This document shows, piece by piece, positions 19,272 through 31,200 of a stretch of 64,000 nt of DNA; positions within the stretch are counted from its first letter, which is position 1, and each line of letters opens with the position of its first letter. The notes under the pieces were generated by a model. It saw only the letters and a list, made by a program, of their open reading frames with translations, ran no database searches and was not told the origin of the DNA. A program made the translations under genes and the position numbers. Origin of the DNA: Neoarius graeffei. Lineage: Eukaryota; Chordata; Actinopteri; Siluriformes; Ariidae. The stretch is taken from NCBI RefSeq assembly GCF_027579695.1, contig NC_083592.1:33566214-33630213 (forward strand), read 5' to 3'.

Positions 19272-22200
19272 CTGACAAAACATCAAGTTTAGTTTCTCCA
19301 AAAAAAAAAACCACACACGCACAGCCCAAATGACCAGTAGACTGTAGTCTACTAAAGTGTGATTAGTTAATTGTAGCCAGTCTCATTAAAGCTAGATGGC
19401 CTTTCGATTTCATAAAAATCGGTCAAAATTTGGTCATTGTGATGTTTATTTCCGTAATCTCAAAAAACGGGCCATTCCGTGGCTGGGAAGTTATTTAATT
19501 TGAGGGGATTCCTGAGCAAATAATGTGCATGAAAATTGCTTCGTGCAGACAGTAGCTTGGGCCCGCCCATCCTAAGCGTGACGCAACACGAGGGCCTGTT
19601 GCGAGCTTAGTCTGGCCAGGCAAGCTAGCTACAGCTCTTCCAAGCTCCCGAAAAATCGGGAGCCAATCAACTTTGAGCATCTCCAACGGCCCTGGGTAGA
19701 GGCGTGTTCAAGGCACTGACGTAGTAGAACTGCGACCGGAAGCGCTTCATTCACGCTTCCGCATCTATTACGCATAGATGCTGTATTGAAAGCATTCAAC
19801 GGGAAGTTCTCATTGAAAACGGAGCAAAGAGCAGCCCTGGAGGTATTTATTGAAAGGAAGGACGTTTTCGCCTTGCTCCCGACCGGCTTCGGTAAGAGTT
19901 TAACCTACCAGTTAGCCCCGTCGCGTCGCATACGTCAGAGGAAAGAGTGATGTGATTGGTTTAAGCTTCATCACAGCCTTTTCTGGCTTCGACCAGTAGC
20001 AAACTGAGGCATTTCAGGGAGGCGGGTCAACCACGCGCTTTGGGAAACGGTTGGGCTTAATAGCTTTGCCAGACCAATAGCTCAGAGAGCTTTGAAGTTG
20101 CGTTAGCCAGACTATGCAGACAGAGGAAGTCCGTGTGCGCATGCTTACCTTCATCTTTTGGGTTTTACAGCACCTGGCATGCACAGTGTTGCGTTACTGC
20201 CATCTACAGGTTTACCTTAGACCGTGCATGGACAGTTCCATCATTGTGTCGCTAAATGAACAACTGATCACACCGAGGTGCTCGCTGAGCGCTAGGGTAT
20301 TAGGCAGAAAAAGGAATTTACCAGTCAAAAATAATATTTTATATAATCCTGATAAGCGCCGCAGGCGCGAAGACGAGCGCCGCAGGCGCGAAGTCCCTCT
20401 AGGGGGGTCTGGGGGCATGCCCCCCCAGAAAATTTTTGAAATTTAGACTTCATTTCCTGCATTCTAGGACATTTTCAGGGTGAAATGGCGTGTAATTTTT
20501 GATCAGAAATATTGCATATTTTTACTTTGTATTTTTTTCAGTTTCACTCCTGAATGTATCAGATGTATGTATGGTGTCTGATTTGGTAACAAAAGTGAAA
20601 AGAAAATAAACAACAATGAATTGTATATAATCTTTTGATCTAGTTACAGTATTTAATAAAAAAAAAAAACCAACAGTATTCTATTTTACCATACCCCAAT
20701 GAAACCCCCCTTGTTAATCAATGTATCACACATACCTTTTCTGTCTTTTTGTGGAAAAACGAATCAGTTTTTGTCACATTCAATTTGGGGCGTTTGTTGG
20801 GATTCATCTTGATCCAGAAGAGTGAGTCAGCAAAAAAAAATGCGGTTCTCCCGCCAAGAAAGAGGAAACTACAACGCAGGGTGTTTGGCAATTTTCGACC
20901 AATCAGAATTCGCGATTTATTCAGTCCGCATGTTACAAGATTCAGTGCGGGCCAAAATGGCGGAAACGATGAACTATTCTGATTTTTCATTTCAAGTTTT
21001 CAGTATTTTTCGTATTAAACTGTGTTTCTTACGATTTGTAAATGATGGCGGAACCACACACGGACTGGCCATCGGGAGTAGCGGGAGTTTTCCCAGTGGG
21101 CCGGTGGTTCAGTGTGGGCCAGCGGAGAAAAAAAAAAAAAAAAAACAGTTGCGCGCTGGCCTTTAATATGATAAGCAATGTTAACAGTTTCTTTAACAAA
21201 CTGTTAACATTGCTTATCATATTAAAGGCCAGCGCGCAACTGTAATAAGCAATGTTAACAGTTTGTTAAAGAAACTGTTAACATTGCTTATCATATTAAA
21301 GGCCAGCGCGCAACTGTTTTTTTTTTCTCCGCCGGCCCACACTGAACCACCAGCCCACCGGGAAAACTCCCGCTACTCCCGATGGCCAGTCCGTGTGTGG
21401 GCGGAACATAACTGGATTTATCGGATGACATGTGGGAGTATTCATGTGCGAAAATTTTCGGCATTATCGTCCGTTTCAGTATCCGTCTGTGTGTATACTT
21501 GCCCGTTGAAATCGGCAATCGCCCGTCAAATTTACGGGTGGACGGGTCTCTGCCTAATACCTTACTGAGCGCCGATATTTATTCATTTACATGGATGCAA
21601 ACGGCGCGCCTTTTGGCGGATGCCGCCTTTTTCACGGCTGTCTGGGGGACTTGTGTGAATCGCGCAGATCCGATTTTTTTTTTTGGGCGTTGGAGTGTCT
21701 GATTATAATTTCAAAGTAAATTCTGTATTAAAATTACTAAATAAGCAAATGCCGTTACAGTCCATGAAACATAGGAAGTACAAGTATGAGAAGAAAACAG
21801 TAAATCAGAAAGCTGCGCATGTAAAGCCAATTACGCAACTTGCGTTGGACTGATGGAAATCCTTGCGTGTGCAGTTAAGTGCAGCCAGCAGCAGATAATG
21901 GCGCGCAGCCAATTGGCTTTACGTGCGCAGCTTTCTGATTTACTGTTTTCTTCTCATACTTATACTTCCTATGTTTCATGGATTGTAACAGTATTTGCTT
22001 ATTTAGTAATTTTAATACAGAATTTACTTTGATGAAATTATAATCAGACACTCCAACGCCCCCCCCCCCCAAAAAAAAAACTCAGTGGATCTGCACGATT
22101 CACACAAGTCCCCCGGACAGCCGTGAAAAAGGCGGAATCCGCCAAAAGTCGCGCCGTTTGCATTCATGGTTTAGTCCTGCGTTTCCTTTCCTTCGCAACA

Positions 22201-25200
22201 TAACGTCTTCTAACTTTGTTACTGTAGTCAGTCTTTCATGTTTCATTCGCACACACGTCCTCCGTTCTTGTCTCCTGTTTCAGTATCCCACAATGCCTTG
22301 TGTGAACAGGGAAAACCCACCACGTGATGCATGAATTGGGTCATGGTGAAGCAGGAAAAAATAGCGGAGAATTTAGGGCCACATGGCTCTAAATTCGTTA
22401 ATTGTTCCGTTTTTAAAAAACGAATAAAATTGGAAGTCTGTGATTGATTCGAATTCAGTAGCGTTTGGCCCACTAAACAAGAATAATCGGGTGTCGGGGG
22501 TGGAAATTCTTTTTATAACCTACACTTAAAATCTGAAAGGCAGTCTAGCTTTAACTTTGGCTACTAAGCTCTCCTCTGCATATTCTCTGTATTCGATCTC
22601 CGTTCACTGAGCTTCATGGGCATTATGGTTACAGTACTACCAAAGCAAAAATCACATACAAATAGATTTAAAAATAAAAAGCAGCTATACGATTACTCCA
22701 TGCACAATCAGACAGGGCTGTGTACGTGCATCATTCACCCCTCAGATTGTTACAGACTGAAGCTTCCTGTGTTGCCAGAGCACTGCTCTCTTTCTTCTCT
22801 CCTAATAAGCACTAAATCGGATTTGGCGAGAGTAAATTTGAGGATGAACGGTAAAAATTTTCTGAAAGTAGATTTGCTGTAAATGGTTAGATTTTTGACA
22901 CTCAGTTAAGAAGTCTGCATGAGCACTCGAGCTCATACCGTACATTCATATCGTGCAATATTAGCTGCGGCCCGTGCCATCCATTTAACCCGAATTAAAC
23001 ACGTTTCTAAAGAACGGACAAAACCGATTCTAACTGAGAAACCCACAATCACTCATACGTACTTGTTTCGATAATTTTTTAATTGTAGTATTTTCTCCTT
23101 AGATTTGTAATAGCTTCCACATGCCAAAGACTTTAATATCCCATTTCGCTTGGGTATAAATATGAGGTTACATACTGTCTATAGACCTCTTGCAGTCACG
23201 TGACCGGAATGTAAACAGCCGCCATCTTGTCGGTAAAAAACACAGCTGAATATTGCTGCACTCGCGTACAAAATGGATCAATTTCAACCGACGGACTACA
23301 CGGCTCATTTTTCTAATGAACAGATAACTAGATATATGTCTAAAATAAACAATCTACAGATTAGTGACCCTTATCGCTTACCGGACATAGTTTTCACAAC
23401 CGTGTCAGTGGATATTGAACTGCCAGAGGTGGAATACCCAGATGTGTATAATTACCTCATCAACTTTCCCTCGCTGTTCAGTGATGAAGCACTGCGTGCT
23501 TATACAGTAAATCTCTGGACAGTTATCTTTACGGCGGCACGGTGGTGTAGTGGTTAGCGCTGTCGCCTCACAGCAAGAAGGTCTGGGTTCGAGCCCCGGG
23601 GCCGGCGAGGGCCTTTCTGTGCGGAGTTTGCATGTTCTCCCCGTGTCCGCGTGGGTTTCCTCCGGGTGCTCCGGTTTCCCCCACAGTCCAAAGACATGCA
23701 GGTTAGGTTAACTGGTGACTCTAAATTGAGCGTAGGTGTGAATGTGAGTGTGAATGGTTGTCTGTGTCTATGTGTCAGCCCTGTGATGACCTGGCGACTT
23801 GTCCAGGGTGTACCCCGCCTTTCGCCCGTAGTCAGCTGGGATAGGCTCCAGCTTGCCTGCAACCCTGTAGAAGGATAAAGCGGCTAGAGATAATGAGATG
23901 AGATGAGTTATCTTTACAGAAATTCAGGATTTGTCAGCCGCCCTCAGATGTGGCATCTTGTAAACAAGAAAATAATCCTCATTGGACGGGTAAGTCACTT
24001 AAGTATTGAGACCCCGCTGGTCTCGCTATCTTGTCCGGAATGTTGTGCATGCGATGGAAATCGCTACAAACCGTCATTTTCTGCTGGAAACCAAAGTCCA
24101 TACGGTTGTAGTGGATATTGAAGTCCGGTACAGACGAACAACACGCAAAAATACACACAAAAAACGTGCACAGGTAGGGAGAGCTTGTAGTCTATCACTA
24201 TTACTGTATATATGGTATACCTGATAGCAGCAATCCATTTTGCACGCCTGTCAGGGTCCCGTGGCAGCCTACTGTCAAGTGTATGTGAGCATCATGGGTT
24301 TCCCACACTTGAAAGGGAAGGACTCGGACACAGGATTCCACTCGTCTTATGTTTTACTGATTTTCAGTGGAGTTGACGTTGTAGTAGAATTGTATATAGT
24401 AGGGTTTTCCAGAAGAAAAGGTAGAAGCAGAAGGCGGAAATATGGCGTTTGACCGACAAGGTGGCGTCTGTTTACAATCTGGATCGGATGTGACGTCACA
24501 TGCAAGTGCTCCATAAAGGCTTTGTTATTTCACAGCCCTAAGAGACAGTCCCACGTATGTTTTTTTTTTTTTTCGAGAACACTTCATCTGTTTATTAATC
24601 GTTATGTGTTTCTCAATTTATAGTCAGATTTTTGCTCATTTCTGGAGTCATCACTAACAATAATGAGTTCACTGTAAGGGTGTATTCAGACCAGGATAGT
24701 TCGATAGGTTCACTTGCTTTGGTCCGAACCAAATGTTTTTTTTATTTTTTCATTTTGGTGCGGGGGCGGCACGGTGGTGTAGTGGTTAGCGCTGTCGCCT
24801 CACAGCAAGAAGGTCCTGGGTTCGAGCCCCGGGGCCGGCGAGGGCCTTTCTGTGTGGAGTTTGCATGTTCTCCCCGTGTCCGCGTGGGTTTCCTCCGGGT
24901 GCTCCGGTTTCCCCCACAGTCCAAAGACATGCAGGTTAGGTTAACTGGTGACTCTAAATTGACCGTAGGTGTGAATGTGAGTGTGAATGGTTGTTTGTGT
25001 CTATGTGTCAGCCCTGTGATGACCTGGCGACTTGTCCAGGGTGTACCCCGCCTTTCGCCCGTAGTCAGCTGGGATAGGCTCCAGCTTGCCTGCGACCCTG
25101 TAGAAGGATAAAGCGGCTAGAGATAATGAGATGAGATTTTGGTGCGGTTCGCTTTCACACTGTACATTTTAGTAAGCGGACCAAAATCTGTCAACAAAGC

Positions 25201-28200
25201 CACGCGCCCTGAGGTCGTTCAGCTATTGGTCAGAGACGACTCGCGCACAAAGCGCTGTTCTGGGGAGCGCGTGAACCCCTTCTTCATTTTCTCACTGAAT
25301 ACAGCAAACACGTCGGCATTTTTGTGTGTTCTCTCCAAAAGCTCAGATATGTGGACATCTGCCCATATATCCACAAGGGTACGCGTTTCTTCCTCGGCCC
25401 ACGTTTGCCCCCTACTCATTTTTTGTACTCTGTAGTCTAGCCTACCACTGGTCTGAATGACTGAACGACTGCTGTAAGGTTCCCTTGACAACCGAAACAG
25501 TGTTTGCACTTTGCGGTGGAGTGTCAAGACTCTGTTTCCCATAACGCTCGACAAACGACGGAAGCTCCCGAGGTACAAAAAAGCAAAACTGTCGGATTAG
25601 GTCCGGTCTGCTTTCACACCTCCAGAAGATCCGCACCAGGGTTCCTTTGGTCCGGACCGAGTCCGATCTTGCAGCTCGGTCCGCTTGTTTGGTCCGGACC
25701 AGAGTTCGGTGGTTTGTATTCAGACCAACCCAAAAGGTCCGGACCAAGGGAAATTTGGTTCGTTTGGTCCGGACCAAACAACGTAGGTGTGAATATGCCC
25801 TAAGATCCAACCATTCTTTTACCTCTTCAAGCTCCTCTTCATCATATTCATCCCCTTCAACAGCTTCTTCCTCCTCCTCATCACCACCACCACCACCCTT
25901 TTTCACTTCCTTTTCATTCTCATCATCTGACTTATCACCCTTCTTCTCAAGCTCCTTTAAAATATACAAACATAGGGAACGTAAATACACTGATTCAGAC
26001 TTGGGCCACTGAAGCATAGAAAAAAAGTATTAAATCTAGAAACCTTAAACATTACTTGGGGGGATTAAATTAACACCATGTAATCAGATACTGGTTCCGA
26101 TTAGAACCTATTTAGAAACCTGTGAACATTTCAGAGTCCTTGAGGACTTTTTCCCTTCCAAGAGTGCAGGTTTGTGATTAAATATGACGTGGAAATCATC
26201 AGAAACTTACATCTAGCTTGGACAGCAAAGTCTTCTGATCTTTGCTCGAAACCTTTCTGGATTTCTTAGGATCTGTGAACGAGTTTCTATTTTATTTAGA
26301 AAATGACACGCATGCAGCAATGTGGATTCGTCTGTAAATTTTACCAGCTTTCTTTCTTATCTTCTTCTTCTGGGGCATTAGCTCCTTTGGAAAACAGTTC
26401 CAGTCTGCAAAACAAACTTCGGCTAAACGTGTAATTACAAAAATCGCAACACTGTTGGCTCTACTTATAGTCAAGATGTTACCTGGTGTCCATTTTTCCT
26501 CCTCAATTTTCTGGCATTCCCTGATATATTTTTCTTTATATCGTTCCACATCTGGAAAAAACGAAAACAGGCATCATGACTTTTTTTTTTCCCATTTGGT
26601 TCAAAATACTTGAGATCTTGAAACTTAAAGTAGTTTTAGAATTTGAAAATCGCCTTTGCATGTAACGATGAATACTAATATTTGTAGTATATTACAAAAA
26701 AAAAAAAAAATCACTAAAAAATGTTTATCCGTAATGATTTTATAGAGGATTTTCTGCGATAGCCCACGAGCAAAACATCGCGCCGTGATCACGTGACCGA
26801 TGACGTAGTAAATTGACAAGCTAGACAGTTCACTTCCTGTACATACTGTGACTGTGACAATTCGCGGATCTACGGATTATTTCCACTGTATACGATGGTA
26901 AAAAAGTGTGTCGCGTACGGCTGTTCTAAAACCAACAAAGACAGAGTATCTCTGCATCAGTTCCCTGATCCTGATAAGAATAATGGATACGATCTCGCTG
27001 AGTGGAACCGGCAAGTAAAGCGGACGAGGGCAGACTGGTGCTAGTTGAAGGCTAGTGCACATATTTATGCTGGTGAGTGTAAAGGGAAAAGTGGTTTTTA
27101 TAGTCCATGGGAGAATCTTGAGGCGCGCTTTGAACGAGCTTCCTGAACCTTTAGGACAATTAAAGGGTTCTTTAACTAAACAAGAACTAGACGATCCCTG
27201 GACGAGTTCCTGCTTTGCACTTCTACGATACAGCCGTGACTGTCCCCATTCAGGCCCGCATTTTTCTTCTCCCCAAGCTCCGAACGCACACAAAGCAGAC
27301 TTTGACAGCTGCAGTCATTTCCGTGTTGTTGGAAAGGCCGCTTGAACACCATCGGTTCGCCCCAAATATACCGCCGATCACAACGCACATTTCGGCCCAG
27401 ACCTCTGATTTAGTAGAAAAAAAATGTTGTGCATCGACTCACCTCGACTGGAACACGATTCACTTTCGTCTTCAGACGCAATTTCGTCTGAATAATCGCT
27501 GTCTGATTCGCTCATTTCACTTGTGTTTATACTGGATGCTGCCATCCTGGTCAATTTACTACGTCATCGGTCACGTGACTCCCGACTCGGATTTCCAGGA
27601 AATGCTTCCCAGAAGCTCGGTTTTGTCGCTCAAATACACCCCTTTGATGGGGAAATTTTTTATTTTTAATTTGCATACATTGAATATATACCCTTATACT
27701 ACATTTTCATCAATAGTGGGTTCTAAAATTCTAGAACTACTTTAAAATCACTTAAATCCGTAAGAAAAATGGAAGCAAATATCCGAAAGGGCATGCATGC
27801 CAATCCAAACACACTTCATGTGTGGATCAGTGAGCAATCTTTAATCCTGCTCACGAAAGCCACAGCACATTGTGTTACTGTATTGTGATTTAATGTACAA
27901 GAGCACAACTCACCACTCCTGTCCGAGTGTGGCTTTATGTTGAAAGGTAGACCTTTCATTCTCCCTCTAATCTCCTGTTTCAAAGCTAACATGTAGTCTT
28001 CATCCTCACCAGCCTTTAGAGGCACTGGTTTAAACTCCATCTGCTGTTGAACATAAAAGTAGAGTTTGGTAGAGGGGCGGCTACAATTATCGACACCTTA
28101 ACCCCTTCAGTGCCCTTGGACGAGTCACGTACGTCATGAAATCTTTGACCACTGTGCCTTATGACGTACGCTACTCATCATAAACACCTCCTTTTATGTA

Positions 28201-31200
28201 CCTTACACAGCACATTACTTTCACTTCACAGTGGCACATATGAATTACAGTCAATGCCTAAAACATTCTTCCAGTTGGATAGGTTTTGGTATGGTGTACA
28301 AAACAGTCACAGGACCCTGTATTAGTCATGTTGTGTCATGTGGTGTCCTGTCACAGTGCGTGATTTACTTTTTTTTTGCTCTTTTAGTGCGTTTTGGAGC
28401 AAATTATGGCAAGAAAGACATATACCGCAGGAGAAGTGAGGGACATAATATTTAGGGAGACACAGAACATAGAATTGGGAAGTAGTGACGAGGATGAAAT
28501 TAATTACAATTGATTATGGGTGGCAGCCAAGGGGTTAATGATCTTTTGGCCGTTGCAAAAGTAGAAAAAAAGACTTTCAATACGTAAATTGTGCATGAAT
28601 AATTACTCAAACTTCCACGGGGGGAGTTGATTCCCGATTACTTAGCGAATCAGATCATGTGACACAGTTCCACAATTATCAACACCCAGTTGATTTATTT
28701 AAAAAAAAAAATAAATAAAAAAAAAACCCCATCAGTATGTGGTATTAAGTTAACAAAACCAATTTTAATCAAAATTTTGTTTTACATAGACTTAAATTTA
28801 GTACAAAATATATTTTATATAAATATATCGATTGTCGGTGCTTATCTAAATGAGGAAGTAATTCTAATGTTTATACACAAATGAACTGATGTTTAACCTG
28901 TCAGAAAATATTTTTGTTCCACTTTCCACCCACTTTACATATTTTCATAGATCACATTTTGTTAATCATTTGTTGTTCTCATTATCTCTAGCCGCTTTAT
29001 CCTGTTCTACAGGGTCGCAGGCAAGCTGGAGCCTATCCCAGCTGACTATGGGCGAGAGGCGGGGTACACCCTGGACAAGTCGCCAGGTCATCACAGGGCT
29101 GACACATAGACACAGACAACCATTCACACTCACATTCACACCTACAGTCAATTTAGAGTCACCAGTTAACCTAACCTGCATGTCTTTGGACTGTGGGGGA
29201 AACCGGAGCACCCGGAGGAAACCCACGCGGACACGGGGAGAACATGCAAACTCCACACAGAAAGGCCCTCGCCGGCCACGGGGCTCAAACCCGGACCTTC
29301 TTGCTGTGAGGCGACAGCGCTAACCACTACACCACCGTGCTGCCTCATTTATTGTTGTTTGTATTAATTTCTACTTTCGTAGTTTACTGATAAATTTCAA
29401 CAAGCAACTGACATTGTAACCACATGAGAATCCAGGTCAAAGGTCGCATATCATTCCTCAAACCAAAATATAAAATGTCTGCTGATATTGTAATGTGTGG
29501 TAGATATTTACAACAAACTGCAAAAAAATCTGAAATTGTTTTTGGTAAATCTGAAAAGGTGTCGATAATTATAGCCACCGCTCTAGTGCTGCATAATACA
29601 TCACACTGTGCAACAACAAAGAGATATAATGATATAGGGAACAAATAGCCTAAGACTGGGATATTAGTGTAGATTAGTAGAATTACTTCATTTACGTAAG
29701 CACCGACTGTCCACAGTCAGGCTGGGGTTCCACCACTCCTCAGTCCTGGCCCTCAGCACTGGTGCCCCCCAGGGCTGTGTACTGAGTCCTTTGCTATACA
29801 CCCATGACTGTACACCTGTCCACGACAGCAACATCATTATTAAGTTCACGGACGACACTACTGAGGTAGGACTGATCCATAATAACGACGAGACTGCCTA
29901 CAGGGATGAAGTCCAGAAACTCACTGCTTGGTGTTCTGACAACCTGGTACTCAACTCCTCTAAAACAAAGGAGTTGGTGATAGATTTTCAGAGGAAGCGG
30001 GAGGAACCTGCCCCTCTTTACATCAAAGGGGACATTGTGGAGAGGGTCAGCGATTTCAGATTCTTGGGAACACATATCTCTCAGGACTTCACGTGGACTA
30101 TTAAACACCACTGCTTTTGTGAAAAAAAGCAGAGCAGAGACTACTTTTTGAGGTCACTGAGAAAAGTCAACCTGTCCCAGAAACAACTGATGTCCTTTTA
30201 CAAATGTTGTCTGGAAAGCATCATCACCCATGACATCTTGGTGTGGTTTAAGAGCTGCACCATGGCTGACAAAAAGGCTCTGGAGAGAGTCAAGAAGTCG
30301 GCACAGGATATTATACGGACACAGCTGATGGACATAACACCAGATGCTTGCGCCATGCAGAAAACATCATTAAAAAGACTGTTCTCACCCAGGAAACAGG
30401 CCGTTTACGCTGCTGGTTCTGGAAGGCGCTATACAGTGGTGCTTGAAAGTTTGTGAACCCTTTAGAATTTTCTATATTTCTGCATAAATATGACCTAAAA
30501 CATCATCAGATTTTCACACAAGCCCTAAAAGTAGATAAAGAGAACCCAGTTACACAAATGAGACAAAAATATTATACTTGGCCATTTATTTATTGAGGAA
30601 AATGATCCAATATTACATATCTGTGAGTGGCAAAAGTATGTGAACCTTTGCTTTCAGTATCTGGTGTGACCCCCTTGTGCAGCAATAACTGCAACTAAAC
30701 GTTTCCGGTAGCTGTTGATCAGTCCTGCACACCGGCTTGGAGGGACTTTAGCCCATTCCTCCGTACAGAACAGCTTCAACTCTGGGATGTTGGTGGGTTT
30801 CCTCACATGAACTGCTCGCTTCAGGTCCTTCCACAACATTTTGATTGGATTAAGGTCAGGACTTTGACTTGGCCATTCCAAAACATTAACTTTATTCTTC
30901 TTTAACCATTCTTTGGTAGAACAACTTGTGTGCTTAGGGTCGTTGTCTTGCTGCATGACCCACCTTCTCTTGAGATTCAGTTCATGGACAGATGACCTGA
31001 CATTTTCCTTTAGAATTCGCTGGTATAATTCAGAATTCATTGTTCCATCAATGATGGCAAGCCGTCCTGGCCCAGATGCAGTCAAACAGACCCAAACCAT
31101 GATACTTCCACCACCATGTTTCACAGATGGGATATGGTTCTTATGCTGGAATGCAGTGTTTTCCTTTCTCCAAACATAACGCTTCTCATTTAAACCAAAA

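Larger units (their letters stand above)
24678..25800 (-). mobile_element. PIF/Harbinger-like element ending 22 bp from a POLR3G splice donor
   Basis: Termini GGGTGTATTCAGACC and, reversed, GGGCATATTCACACC; TSD TAA (24675-24677, 25801-25803). Repeated GGTCCGGACC palindromes lie near the right end. On the minus strand (25419-25225) it carries a Myb/SANT-like exon (MSRGQTWAEEETRTLVDIWA..), the accessory DNA-binding protein of Harbinger elements. It contains SINE copy A2. Its TSD ends at 25803, 18 bp from the donor dinucleotide of POLR3G exon 6 (25822-25821). Confidence 0.85.
19272..25822 (-). other. POLR3G: POLR3G intron 6 (6.55 kb)
   Basis: Contains, left to right: a RecQ-fragment element (19553-20114), a hAT (20293-21564) that carries a large foldback, a second foldback (21593-22171), a TA-TSD transposon (23182-24513) with a SINE inside, and a Harbinger-like element (24678-25800) with another SINE. 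In 22172-23181 nothing was recognised. Confidence 0.88.
26629..27741. mobile_element. Kolobok-like element with TTAA TSD and THAP exon
   Basis: Termini AGTAGTTTTAGAATTT and, reversed, AGTAGTTCTAGAATTTT, with TTAA on both sides (26625-26628, 27742-27745). Subterminal CACGTGACCGATGACGTAGT repeats are inverted (about 26790 and 27570). A THAP exon lies on the plus strand and a Ser/Asp/Glu-rich exon on the minus strand. TTAA target plus THAP is the Kolobok signature. Located in POLR3G intron 2 (26552-27913). Confidence 0.8.

Noticed and set aside
23533-23600. SINE heads as tRNA genes
   Set aside because: A and B boxes are present but no cloverleaf closes and every copy has SINE body, tail and TSD.
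25504-26012. Plus-strand frames of about 100-120 codons rich in Ser and Pro
   Set aside because: They are antisense to the POLR3G acidic exon and the Harbinger-like element.
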